A stretch of 64,000 nucleotides of DNA from Simmondsia chinensis. Lineage: Eukaryota; Streptophyta; Magnoliopsida; Caryophyllales; Simmondsiaceae. The stretch covers positions 9,275,702-9,339,701 of the forward strand of contig JAGTTD010000019.1 in the NCBI GenBank assembly GCA_018398585.1. Reading direction: 5' to 3'. The notes below the pieces were generated by a model that did not search any database, was not told where the DNA came from, and saw nothing but the letters and a program-made list of their open reading frames with translations. This document shows positions 1 through 10,140 of this stretch, one piece after another (the first letter of the stretch is position 1; every line of letters begins with the position of its first letter). Position numbers and translations under genes: made by a program.

Positions 1-334
1 TAAAATGTGAAAATGAGGGGCTCGGCCCAGCCCGTTGGCCACCTCTACCCTCAGTTCAGAAATCGAAATCCCTCTAATGATCTCAATGGTCAGTATCATA
101 ACATCTCATGATAGCATGGAAGGTCCCAAGATTAAAAATATGTGTGAATAAGGTGCGCAACTCGAGTAGGGAATCCAACCCTAAGAGGAAATCGATTAGG
201 AGTGATAGTACGCTGGCAAACAAGAGGGGACGAAGACCCCAGAAGCCAACAATCATCCCAAATGTTGATTAATCTACCATTATTAATCACGTAGTAAAGG
301 CCTTTTTTAGGAACTCGCGCCCCTCAAGAATGGT

Positions 335-670
335 CTAGCACCAAGAAGCTCTATGCTCTACCCTTGCCTTTAAAAAGTCACCATCAGGAAAGTAAATGCC
401 CCTAACAACTTTAACCCAGAACGCCTCGGTCTCACTAAGAGTACGGCAAGCCTGATTGGCTAACATAGCAATATTAACCCCCTCTATGTCCCTAAAACCC
501 ATATCCCCACAACCCTTAGGTTTAGCAAGTCGCCTCCACCCCACCCAATGAATATGTCGCTCATCCTCAATTTTTCCACGCCACCAAAATTTTGTTATAA
601 TGCTATTAATATTTCTATTAATTAAAATGGGGGATCTTGAAACAATGAAAAATATACTGAGGTATTGCAC
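335..670 (-). pseudogene. LINE post-RT region
   Basis: The minus strand reads ITKFWWRGKIEDERHIHWVG, then GFRDIEGVNIAMLANQA and YFPDGDFLKA, the segment that follows RT in plant L1 elements and precedes the zf-RVT domain. The frame runs on toward position 1 as degenerate zf-RVT-like sequence (RASWCWTILEGREFLKKAF) before it breaks. The apparent first codon is GTG and is not a real start. Confidence 0.8.
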
Positions 671-808
671 TAAGCACCGACTTCATAAGAACTTCCCTTT
701 CTACATTGGACAAAAGCAACATCTTTCAAGATTGCACCTTCTTTTTAATTTTGTCAAACAATTAACTCAAAGTGCTTTGTTTGTCTATGCCCCATAATAA
801 TTGTATGC

Positions 809-1916
809 CTAAGTATTTTTCTCCCAAGTCAAGAGGAGCAATACCCAATTCATCCAAGACGCACCTTGCAATTCCCATGGAGCATTGGCCGAAAAGGAAG
901 CACGCGGTTTACTCAAATTCACACTTTGGCCTGAGGATCTGCAGAATAACTCAATCACGCTCTTTACTTCCCCAATCACCTCTAGCCAAGCCTCACAAAA
1001 AAGTAGACAATCATCCATAAAGAAGAAGTGGGAGAGGTCAAGAGAGTGAGGGAAAATCTTAAACGAACACCATCTCCTACAACCAATGGCTTTCTTAATC
1101 ACTTTATATAATACTTCCATAATTAAGATGAAGAGATAGGAGGAAAAGGGGTCCCCTTGCCTCAAACCTCTACCCATATGAATGGGCAAAAGATGAGCGC
1201 CATTAACAAGCAAACAAACCAATATTGATCGAATACAAGTCATAATTTTTTAGACAAAATGGTCTGAAAAATTGAACAGCAGTAGCATACCCTCCAAAAT
1301 GCCTAAGAAGGCGTTACTGAGGTTAATTTTAATGGCCATGTAAGTGACTTTACCCTTCTTTTTTCTATTTAGAGCACTAAAGACCCCATGAGCAATAATT
1401 ATATTATCCTGGATCCTCCCACCATGGACAAAGGTCGCTTAAACGGGGGGAAATAATGTTAAGGAGGATAGGTTTCAAGCAATTGCCAGGTTTTTTGAAA
1501 TTATTTTATATGAGAAATTACACAAATTGATAGGCCTTAACTGGGACACTGTTACATGGTTAAGTCGGTGGCATTCAACTTATTAGGAAAGGACCCTGTC
1601 ACTAAAAACACAACTTAACAGTAGCACATATATAACTAGACAAAGAGTCTCAAAACTTCTTGTAGAAAATAATTTAGAAGCCATTGAGACCAAGAGCTTT
1701 GAGACTACCAAACTGGTCGACAACTGCTTTAATCTCAAAATTAGAAACAGAGGCATTCAGAGACATATTATGGACCTCATCACAAGTAGCAGAGATGACC
1801 GAAAGAGCTACATCAAACCTGAAATAGTCTCGGGCAGCATAAAGATCACAAAAATACAACAGGAAAAGCCGGTTAATTCCATAATCATCTTTAGCCCATC
1901 GATCTTGATCATCCAT
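809..1916 (-). pseudogene. LINE reverse transcriptase domain (broken)
   Basis: Three blocks of plant L1 RT are visible on the minus strand. 1674-1916 ends in KALGLNGF, equivalent to the conserved KAPGPDGF. 1244-1440 contains NRKKKGKVTYMAIKINLSNA, where the catalytic Asp of the usual KIDLSKAYD is Asn. 809-1243 contains GLRQGDPFSSYLFIL and the active-site box FFMDD (family FFADD). Frameshifts separate the blocks. The D-to-N change would by itself abolish polymerase activity. The apparent start codons are not meaningful; this is an internal part of one polyprotein. Confidence 0.82.
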
Positions 1917-2252
1917 AGATGAGTGATGCGATTACAGCTACTGTGGATCATAGTGGAGCTATGAAAGAATTTTATATCTCTCCTCAACCTTCAACCAATT
2001 GACTCTCAATCTCTGGTGCCAAAAGCGCTCCTCTTCTTCCCGAAATTTGTCTAGGTGGGATTGCAAGTTCCTCTCTTCAGCGAACAAGAGAGGATCAAAT
2101 GATCTACTCTAAATTTCTTGGAGTCTTCTAGATATACTGTTCATCTCCTCAAAAGACTTCCTTCTTAGACAAGGAAGAATGACACAGGTCCAGATTGAAG
2201 CAAAAAAGAGATATACCTCTAGGTCAGCATTTAGAGTTCCATATATTATGAA

Positions 2253-2922
2253 CTATTTATGTGCATTCTTCGCAGAGCAAATTTGAGGCTTACATCTCTT
2301 CTGACAAAGGCAAAGGATGAGGGAAGAATGGTTCGGGCCTAAAGCAGGAAGAAGAGAAATCAAGTAATACGGAAATAACCTAAGCCAATTGACATTAGCA
2401 ACTACCTTCTCTAATTTTTCCTTAACATGGCAACTTCCCCCTTGTTTATCTGATTGATGCAAGGCCAGTTGTTGCTCAATTTATCCGATAAAAAGGCAAT
2501 CACATTGAACTCCTTGGCAATAGCAAAAGGAACCCAATCACTTTTAAACCTTTGATGTAATGACAACTAGAAAGCCCCTCTTCTACAGTGGCTTGGCTCA
2601 CCATGCACATAAATATGAAACCACCTATGGTTGAAATTAGCTTTAAAACTCCAAGCAACAATGTACCTATCGAAATAATCCTCTATCATGACATTAAAGT
2701 TATCCTTCCATGGGATGACCAGTCCAACCCCTTGCCAATAGGATCCACAAAGAAAGAAAATATAAACTTCATCTCTCTAGCCAAATTCTCCATAAAGCCA
2801 ACTTTTTGTGTACTCTCCATAAGAAAGACGAAATCAAGCCTATGAGCCCTATTGAGCTCTTTCAGAGCTTGAATTGTTCGAGTTTGGCCACAACCCTAAT
2901 AGTTCCAACGTAAACAACTCAT
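2253..2922 (-). pseudogene. LINE apurinic-like endonuclease domain (broken)
   Basis: Starting at the ATG at 2922 the minus strand reads MSCLRWN followed by a premature TAG, then a second open stretch with the family phrase QALKELNRAHRLDFVFLME and further on GKGLDWSSHGR. These match the N-terminal half of plant L1 endonucleases (usual start MSCLSWNCRGLG). The C-terminal end is seen at 2253-2462 as ANVNWLRLFP followed by LPALGPNHSSLIL, equivalent to the family's LP...SDHSPLIL block; the conserved SDH is here PNH. The enzyme would nick genomic target DNA for target-primed reverse transcription; this copy cannot. Confidence 0.8.
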
Positions 2923-3254
2923 GGTTGTAGAGGCAATTGTTCCGGGACAACCACCACAAACCTCAAATCAGAACCCTTAACTACCATATCCTCAATCTCT
3001 TCCAGAGCCACACAAGAAGGGCCCTGGGTGGCTGGACAGCCCTCAGGACTCACTCTCTACAATACCAAGCTCCAAAACAGAGAAATAGAAGTCGAGAACC
3101 CTTTTCTAAATGATTATACCAATAATGGACCACCACACTCAAAGAAGCATAGAGGGGAGCGTAGCAAAACAAAGGACCAATCAAAAGATAGGAGGAAAGA
3201 GATAAAATGGAGGAAGAAAATGTTGAAAAAATGATACAAGCTAAATCTAAATTT

Positions 3255-4260
3255 GTAAGAAGTTGTATCTCACATTGTGATTACAAACTATAGGTCCCAA
3301 ATCCCACATTGACAATTTAAAAGGGGGTAGTTGGGTTTATAAGGGTGTATGGTTTTAATCCAATTGAATTAAGTTTTGGGTGAAGGAATGGTGGGAACCA
3401 CACACGCGCGAGCCGCCTGCAATGCCATGCTCGGGCGAGGGTGTGGGTGTGGGTGATATTTTTCTCGTCGGGTATATTTGTTTTGCGGAAATTTATGATA
3501 ACTAGCTGTTGGGCTCAGTTTTAATGCCCAATTAACTATAGTAGCCGTTGGGCTTCACGTTAATTGCCAAATTAACTACACTAGCTATTGAGCTTCATGT
3601 TAAATGCCCATTTACCATTTCTAAACGTTGGGGCTCATAATTAATAGCAATTTTTTACCCGTTGGGCCTCAACACTAGTAGAAATAGGGTGTTTGGGCTT
3701 AAGTGATGATTATCAAAAAATTATTCTCTTCTTCCTCTTCCTTGTTCTTACCGTCCCTCTTTCTCAATTCTGGGCAAAGTTCTCGTGCTCTCCTACCCGA
3801 CAATTAACGAGTGCACGTTAAGAGTCGGACCGTGTTAATCCTGGAGGACGGCCGCCGACACTACTGTATGCACCGGAGCAGCGGCAAATTCGTCTTTTAG
3901 GACAGTGGTATTTCCTACAGCACGGTACCTTCGGTATTTTCTAACATGTTCTTCCTCTTTCGGTATTATTTGATTGTCATGTTCAATATTCAACTGTGTT
4001 TATTTGACACAATGTTACTGCTATATTTCACTGCATCACACCGATATTAGCACTTAATTTTTTACTATTTTTCGCTGTTTTATTTTACAATAATATTTTA
4101 GTTTTTACTGCAATTTTTCGGTCCATTCACTGTTATTTTCGGCAGCTATATTTGGTTATTTTTACTGTATTTTTTTGGTTAATTTTCGGTAATATACAGT
4201 AGTATTTTACGTATTATTATACGCAGTATTATCATTATATACGCTATATTTCCAACAGAA
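3255..4260 (+). repeat. LTR-like sequence, possible solo LTR
   Basis: About 1 kb without coding potential that begins TGTAAGAAG, has the phrase TCCCACATTG common near plant LTR starts, and later a GC-richer stretch (about 3780-3925) that looks like the R/U5 part of plant LTRs, ending near TTCCAACA. I found no matching target duplication and no second copy in the window, so the boundaries are guesses. It could also be an old non-autonomous element. Confidence 0.3.
3500..3670. repeat. Degenerate ~40-bp tandem repeat
   Basis: Five imperfect units carry the core GTTGGGCTC (or ATTGAGCTT) at 3508, 3547, 3587, 3627 and 3661, each followed by a TTAATGCCCAATTAACTA-like stretch. Spacing is 39, 40, 40 and 34 bp. 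It lies inside the LTR-like block. Confidence 0.6.
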
Positions 4261-5008
4261 AAAAAGAGGATGAAGAGGAAAGGAGCAGAGAAACAAGGGA
4301 AGCAGCAGCGGCGCTCCAGACAAACCCTACAAATGGGGATCTTCATCTTGACTTAAAAAGTTTTACCAAGGTTGATTAAATTTTGTATAACATCATCTTA
4401 TGAAGTTTGTATTTAATTTAAGTGTAATAATTGATGTGCAAGGGCAATTCTTGTTTTATAACATAATTTACGGATTATTTTTAAATTAGATGATAAAAAG
4501 TGAATTATATTTTTATTTTATGAAAGTGTTAAATTTGATGTGTGGGTAATTTAGGTTTTAAAGGTTATTTCTTAAATTATTTAATATCATTATTTAGGAG
4601 ACTAAATTAAATGTGGAGGAAGTGTGTTGTATGAAGTTACAAAGTTCAAGAGGTAATTTGTGTTTAATTTCATAGTCTAAAGAATTATTTTACAAAATTA
4701 AAAGTGAATGGATGAGTTGTATTTGATTGTAAAGTTTAAGGGGCCATTTCATGAGATTGAAAATATAGAGGGTGAGTTGTATTTAATTTTAAAGCTCAAG
4801 GGATGCATTGCGTTTAATTAAAAGTGTAGCGGGTCACTTATATTTAATGAGAATTCACTATAATTTACTAATGTTATTATCAGAAGATATTTTTAATAAT
4901 AAGATAATAACCAATACTTTCTAGGTCATATTATGTTAAAATTGTCCCTTCCTCTATTAACAAAAATTATCGTGATAACATTGTCCTTCATATGTAAAAT
5001 ATGAGAGA
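4261..5008. other. AT-rich intergenic sequence, nothing recognised
   Basis: No open reading frame, RNA gene or terminal repeat is visible. Weakly repetitive phrases such as 'aggtaatttgtgtttaattt' and 'gtgagttgtatttaatttt' recur at irregular spacing between 4640 and 4840. Confidence 0.5.
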
Positions 5009-5358
5009 TGTTATAAATATTAGAATATTTTTTAGTTGACCAATATACCCGTAACACAATAACTAGGTATGTGATTGCTCACATTTTTACCTAATTATTG
5101 TTTGTACAAATAATTCTTGTGGGTCCTCTTATTTAATATATTTATTATGGTGGGACCTGCGGTTGAAATTTTGGTGAGAATAGCTGTGCATGAATGTGAA
5201 TAGTATATAATGAATTTGCCTATAAATACATTGTAATCTACATAGATTGATAGTAGAAAAAATTTATGCAGATAAGTAAGAGAAATACATGAAAAGAGTA
5301 ATTCGACTTTTCTGTATTTGCTATTTTGATATTATGTATTTATTTTACTTTTATAACA
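5009..5358 (+). repeat. Copia 5' LTR
   Basis: Begins TGTTATAAATATTAGAATA and ends TTTATAACA, and aligns along its length with 13941-14287. It contains a TATA-like CTATAAATACATTG motif at about 5220, the likely start region of element transcription. It is followed directly by TGTTATCAGCATG, a degenerate version of the initiator-Met tRNA primer-binding site (TGGTATCAGAGC). Confidence 0.9.
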
Positions 5359-5373
5359 TGTTATCAGCATGAG
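5359..5373 (+). other. Degenerate tRNA-iMet primer-binding site
   Basis: The bases TGTTATCAGCATGAG directly follow the 5' LTR. They resemble the TGGTATCAGAGC primer-binding site of copia elements, with G3 changed and one or two bases missing. Confidence 0.55.
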
Positions 5374-5425
5374 TTTCTAACCAGTTGAGGATTAAGTTAT
5401 TGTCTTTTCTCCTTTATCTTTTATA

Positions 5426-6459
5426 ATGTTAAATCTTACCAACCCTCAATTTATTGCTCTCGATATATCTGGCAAAAATTATTTTTCATGTACCCTTGAT
5501 GCAAAGATTCATCTTAATGCCATGAATCTCGAAGAAACAATAAAAAAAAAAGGGGAATAGCACATCCTTGCAGGATCGTGCAAAATTAATGATATTTATT
5601 TAGCATCACCTTCATGAAGGATTAAAATCTGAATATCTTAATGTAAAAGATCCTTATGAACTGTAGATAAATTTGAAAAAAAGATTTGATAATCAAAAGT
5701 CTATGATTCTTCCCAAAGCTCGCTATGAGTGAATTCAATTGCGACTGCAGGATTTTAAAATAGTAAACGAGTACAACTCCGCAGTGTTTAGAATTACCTC
5801 CCAACTGAATTTGTGTGGAGACAATATTACTGATGGAGATTGGTTAGAAAAAACATTATCCACTTTTCATGTCTCGAATATGCTCCTGCAGCAGCAATAT
5901 CGAGAAAGAAATTTTTAAAAATATTCGGAGTTAATTCAATGCCTCTTTGTCATTGAATAAAATAATTAACTCTTGATGAAAAATCATCAGTCACGATCGA
6001 CTGGATTTGAAGCATTCCCAAAAGTGAATGCTACATCATATGACCATCGAGGACGTGATCGAGGTCGTAAATATAGACCTGGTCGTGGACGTGACCATGG
6101 GCGGGGTTATAGTCATGGTCAAAATAAATGGAACCATGGTACCTAGAATGGACCAAAGTTCAAAAAGCCGACAGATTACAATGAGAAGAATAGAAAAGGG
6201 AAAATCCCCACTACAAAATTTGTCAAAAGATCTAGAAACAAATTGCTATCGATGTGGTATGAAAGGTCATTGGGCACGTATCTGTTGTACTGCGGACCAT
6301 CTTGTGAAACTCTACCATGCATGGTTAAAAGGAAAAGAAAAACTTGTAGAAACAAATTTTATTGAAAATCATTCTCCACTAAATAAAACGCTTCTAATTG
6401 AAGATGCTAGTGGGACAATTGATCATTTGATTGGAGATGGAAGTGTCCAACTAGAGTAA
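5426..6459 (+). pseudogene. gag: Copia Gag (broken)
   Basis: Starts MLNLTNPQFIALDISGKNYF, the typical opening of this plant copia Gag family, but runs into a stop near 5550. Later segments are recognisable across several frames: KDPYEL, KARYEWIQLRLQDFK-like (with TGA for W), and VSNMLLQQQYRERNF. The C-terminal part (6028-6459) carries a CCHC zinc knuckle at 6244-6285, CYRCGMKGHWARIC, preceded by an Arg/Gly-rich basic stretch read in another frame. Gag would package element RNA. At least three nonsense codons and two frameshifts make it non-functional. Confidence 0.87.
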
Positions 6460-6679
6460 AATATTTGCTTTATAGTTTATTATGTACTTTATTTAATTTC
6501 AATAAGATAAAATTGTTTTAGTTGTAAAAAAATTATTGTAGAAGCATCCATCTAATATTTTATCATGTACACTACAAGAAAATTTATCAAATATGGCAAT
6601 AAATGTCACCGCACGAAAAATAAAAAAACGTCGAGGTGTCTATTTATGGCAAAATAAATAATCATCATAATTTCGCTAT

Positions 6680-7215
6680 AATTGATACGCCGTATTAGGC
6701 TAATACGGCAAACTTTATCTCCCCAAAATTCTGCAAGCTTATTACGGCGAGAAAAAGCCCCGCATTAGGCCTTGTTATGAGACACCTAATATGGGGATAT
6801 TGAACAATATATTTTTTCCCTTAGTACGGCGTTAGAAATCCCCGCATTAGGCCCTATCATGAGACCTAATACAGGGATATCTAACGTTGTATTTGATTCC
6901 CATTATTATGGTGAAAAAAAAAAACCCGTATTAGGCTTTCTCATTGGACACCCAATATGGCCTAATATGGGGATATTTAATGCCATATAAAGTGCCCTCT
7001 TATTACAGTGCCAAAAAAATCTCGTGTTAGGTCTTGGTAGCACATACCTAATATAGGGGCATTTAATGCCGTATTTGATACCCCCTATTGCAGCACCAGA
7101 CATCCCAATATGGGGACATTTAACGCCGCTTTAAGGGTGCGCATGGTATTACCCATAACCTTATTGGGCCAATTGAGGGACACACCTAATACAACACATT
7201 TTGAAGCCATATTAT
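6680..7215. repeat. CACTA left subterminal repeats
   Basis: Repeated phrases of the form 'attacggc', 'ccccgcattaggcc', 'gacacctaatatgggg' and 'atatttaatgcc' recur about every 100-120 bp, in diverged copies. They mirror the motifs of the right end. In CACTA elements such repeats bind the TNPA-type protein. Confidence 0.7.
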
Positions 7216-7620
7216 GCTATCGTTTGCCATGAGTAAACTGAAGACTATATGCATAATTGGGAACACGTGAGTAGATATTATGCCATTCAATACTACAACA
7301 TATAATATCAAAACCCACTAAATTTATAAAAAAAATAGTATGAACTACTATTAAAAATTTTAAAATAATATCAAAAGTGCCAAACTGTTATACAAACAAC
7401 TAAACAAACTAAAAAAAAAAAAAAAATGAAATCATTACAATCTCATTAGCTTAAACATATCAAAAACCAGCACAAGTGTTTCTCCAAGAATTCAAAGAGC
7501 TTCATTGTCCACGTCCAATTTGATTTTTTATCTGCACAATAAATTTATTATTATAAATAAATAAATCCAATCATCTTAATTTAATATAGATTAATGGACA
7601 AAAAAATAAAACACCAGAGG

Positions 7621-8190
7621 CTACATCATGGACATAAGCTCCTCTTTAAGGCGGGCCTCCCTCTGGATGGCTTGGGCATCTTTCTCGGCAAGCTCAGCTC
7701 TCAACTAGGCCTCCCTCTCGAAAGCTTGGGCTTCTTTCTTCGTGAGCTCAGCTCTCAACTAGGCTTCCCTTTCGAAAGCTTGGGCTTCTTTCTCCGCGAG
7801 CTCAGCTCCCAATCGGGCTTCCCTCTCAGCAGCTTGTGCTTCCTTCTCGGCGAGCTCATCTCTCAATTGAGCTATTTCTTCTTGAAATACATGAGATCGG
7901 TCGTCAAAATCATAAACGAATTGCCTCCTAATTGCTGGAGGAGGCCCGGCTCCCATTCCTCTTTGATGTCCCGACCGATGGCCAAGAACTTTTGTAAATG
8001 CCTCGGCAATGGTGAGGTTGTCGGTGTCGGTGCCATACTTCGCTATTTGCTCTTCATGTAACTTTATAAGGGCATTACATGCCTCTTCTCCATGGAAATC
8101 AGCCCAAGTACCATCCACATTTTTCTTTTGTTGTTCGAATAATCTAATGTACGTGGGGCACAGATCCTCGATCAGTCTGCTTTGTTGCAA
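7621..8190 (-). pseudogene. CACTA TNPA-like protein (Transposase_24 / Ptta-En-Spm family), C-terminal part
   Basis: The minus strand reads GTWADFHGEEACNALIKLHE, then GTDTDNLTIAEAFTKVLG, then GMGAGPPPAIRRQFVYDFDD, which I recognise as the C-terminal region of plant Ptta/En/Spm proteins. This is followed by a long Glu/Ala/Arg coiled coil of 18-residue units (ELAEKEAQAAEREARLGA type), ending ELMSMM and a stop at 7621-7623. Two TAG codons at the same position of two coiled-coil units (near 7759 and 7705) interrupt it. The upstream limit near 8190 may be a splice acceptor; no earlier exon is recognised. The family binds subterminal repeats during transposition. Confidence 0.75.
7654..7869. repeat. 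54-bp tandem repeat, four units
   Basis: Four consecutive 54-bp units (for example GGCCTCCCTCTGGATGGCTT at the first unit start) encode 18-residue coiled-coil repeats on the minus strand. An open frame on the plus strand at 7594-8061 is only the mirror of this repeat. Confidence 0.85.
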
Positions 8191-8527
8191 AGTCAATAAA
8201 CAAAATGTTATTATTAATATAGAATAAACAAAATGTGAAATTGCAAACAAAAAATGATACCAAATATGACAGAAGAAGAACAATGTTTTTCCAAAGACAT
8301 AAAAAAATTAATGAAGTGTAAATAACATTGACAAGTGCATGAGTTGTTGAGGGGAAAAATAAATCTCAACAAACTTTTGCAGAGAGACCATGCCCAGATG
8401 GCCCGAATGAGCATTGAAACCCAGCCTACTAATTTGTTGTAAAACTGCATATAGCTGGAATTCCATGGTGTGACCACACAATAATAAGATGTGCAAACTT
8501 TCCTATCTCCAGTGCCATTCAATAGTT

Positions 8528-9130
8528 CAAGATTTGCCCCCATATGTCAATTACGGCAAACTTTATCCTTGTAATAGCTCTATAGATAAACAACCTAATA
8601 CGGGAAAATTTCTCCCTGCATTAGACCTAATAGGTATAACATAAGATGCGCCTATCACGGAACATTTTTGCCCCGTAAGAGGGCTAGTACAAGATTCGCC
8701 CCCATAGGTTAATTATGGCAAACTTTATCCTTGTAATAGCTCTATAGATAAACAACCTAATACGGGAAAATTTCTCCCCGCATTAGACCTCATATTTATA
8801 ACGTAACACGGCACAATTTTATCCCGTAATAGGTCTAATACAAGATCCGCTCAACTTTATCCTCGTAATAGCTCTATATATATATACAGCCTAATGCGAG
8901 GAAATTTCTCTCCGCATTAGACAATATAGGTATAATCTAAGATGCGCCTATCACACAATTTTGCCCCGTAATAGGTCTAATACGAGATCTGCTCATAGGT
9001 CTATTACAGTAAACTTTATCCTTGTAATAGCTCTATATATGTACAACCTAATACAGGGAAATTTCTCCCCCCATTAGGCCTGATAAACGAACTTTCCATA
9101 TATTTATCCTAACATGGCGCTTTTGTACCC
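8528..9130. repeat. CACTA right subterminal tandem array, ~140-160 bp units
   Basis: Four diverged units start at about 8528, 8690, 8841 and 8983 (spacing 162, 151, 142). Each contains 'caagat..gcccccat', 'ttacggcaaactttatcc', 'tgtaatagctctata', 'cctaatacggg.aaatttctcc' and 'gcattagac'. The loss of length from left to right is due to small internal deletions. Confidence 0.85.
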
Positions 9131-9311
9131 TATAATAGGTCTATTATATGTTTCATATAATGCGGTGCGCTTTTCCCCGTAAAAGATACTTCGCAGTGGC
9201 CTAACATGGCGTGAGTTTGCACACCGTATTAGATACTCAACCACAGCTCTAATACAATGATTCTTTTACGCCGTATTTAATTTGCTGCAAGTATTTTATT
9301 TTCTTGTCGTG

Positions 9312-10140
9312 ATAATATATTTTGTTATATGTGTAAGTATATTAATATTTTTGCTATACCTTTAAAGAAAAAAAAAATCACAATTTTATTGCATTACAGT
9401 ATATTACAATGAAAGAAAAAAAAAATATTATAATAAGATTTACTAACTACAAAATATAGTCAATTCCTATAGCTACAAGACAGAGGATTAAGACATAAAG
9501 TCACAACACCTTATATAGATAATCTATCTCTATAAACTCATGTAAAATTGATAAATCCCCTAACATAATAAAGAGACTTATTATAATAAGAAAAACAAAA
9601 ATACAACATAAAAAGGAAGGCATATTGATGTAGAAGAAGATTGAGGAATGAGAGATGTAAATTTTTTAGCGGTTTGATTTATGATGTGGTAAGATGTATT
9701 TATAAAAGTAAATTTACTATTCATAACAGTTGAAACTAACCTTTTTAGCCGTTAAATTATTGTTTATGACCTTTAAAATTTAGCCATTTTTATAACTTAA
9801 AATGCAATCGTTTTCTACTTATTGGAACGATAACTTTCTGATTATTTCTACAATAAAATAATTAAATTATTATATATACACAATATTTTACTAGATTATG
9901 TATATACATGAAAGCTTATTATACTTTTGTAATTGCATATATATGTAACTTAAATTGCTAATTTTAAAATATGCAATTCTTATTGCTTTAAAGGAAGGAT
10001 AAAATGTAACAGGAAAAGTTCAAAAATAAAGATAAATTTCAATCTTAAGCATACTATTGCATACTATATTATATTATGATATTTTATGTCATACTCATAA
10101 TTCTAACATTTATATGTGTTTATATATGAAGAAATATGAA
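9312..10140. other. AT-rich spacer between CACTA element and copia pol
   Basis: About 830 bp with no recognised domain. It probably includes copia gag-pol spacer. A minus-strand stretch has a TATA-like box (tttataaatac, about 9690-9705), a pyrimidine-rich leader and a 40-codon open frame, described separately. Motifs such as AGCCGTTAAA at 9750 resemble the upstream regions of some plant DNA transposon genes. Confidence 0.4.
9501..9623 (-). CDS. Possible small hydrophobic ORF, 40 aa
   Basis: An ATG at 9623 opens a 40-codon frame beginning MPSFLCCIFVFLIIISLFIM and ending at TGA 9501-9503. The first 20 residues are strongly hydrophobic, like a signal peptide or membrane anchor. About 75-90 bases upstream on the same strand is a TATA-like motif followed by a CT-rich leader. 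It lies inside a dead retrotransposon and AT-rich DNA readily produces hydrophobic frames, so it may be chance or the leader of a lost transposon gene. No homologue is recognised. Confidence 0.15.
   Translation of the reverse strand: MPSFLCCIFVFLIIISLFIMLGDLSILHEFIEIDYLYKVL

Larger units (their letters stand above)
1..3240 (-). mobile_element. Decayed L1-type LINE, truncated by window edge
   Basis: The minus strand reads, from about 2922 down to 1, as a plant L1-clade non-LTR retrotransposon in the usual order: endonuclease, linker, reverse transcriptase, then the region after the RT. Every domain has stops or frameshifts, so the copy is dead. Upstream of the endonuclease (2940-3240) is low-complexity sequence that would fit the end of ORF1, but I see no clear motif. 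A stretch at about 1440-1673, between the two RT blocks, does not match RT in any frame I could follow and may be a deletion or insertion. The 3' end lies outside the window. Confidence 0.85.
6570..9311. mobile_element. CACTA (En/Spm) transposon, non-autonomous or decayed
   Basis: The left end is CACTACAAGAAAAT and the right end is the inverse ATTTTCTTGTCGTG, i.e. CACGACAAGAAAAT read inward, with one change in the first 14 bases. The flanking 3-mers are GTA (6567-6569) and ATA (9312-9314), compatible with a mutated 3-bp target duplication. Both subterminal regions are packed with short repeats built on TATTACGGC/CCTAATACGGG, the usual CACTA transposase-binding architecture. It contains a remnant of the second CACTA protein on the minus strand but no TNPD-type transposase. 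It sits between gag and pol of the copia element. Confidence 0.88.

Noticed and set aside
7594..8061. 155-codon plus-strand frame in the CACTA element
   Set aside because: Mirror of the 54-bp tandem repeat that encodes the coiled coil on the minus strand.
8528..9130. CRISPR-like or satellite array
   Set aside because: Repeats are CACTA subterminal motifs within clear element ends in plant nuclear DNA.
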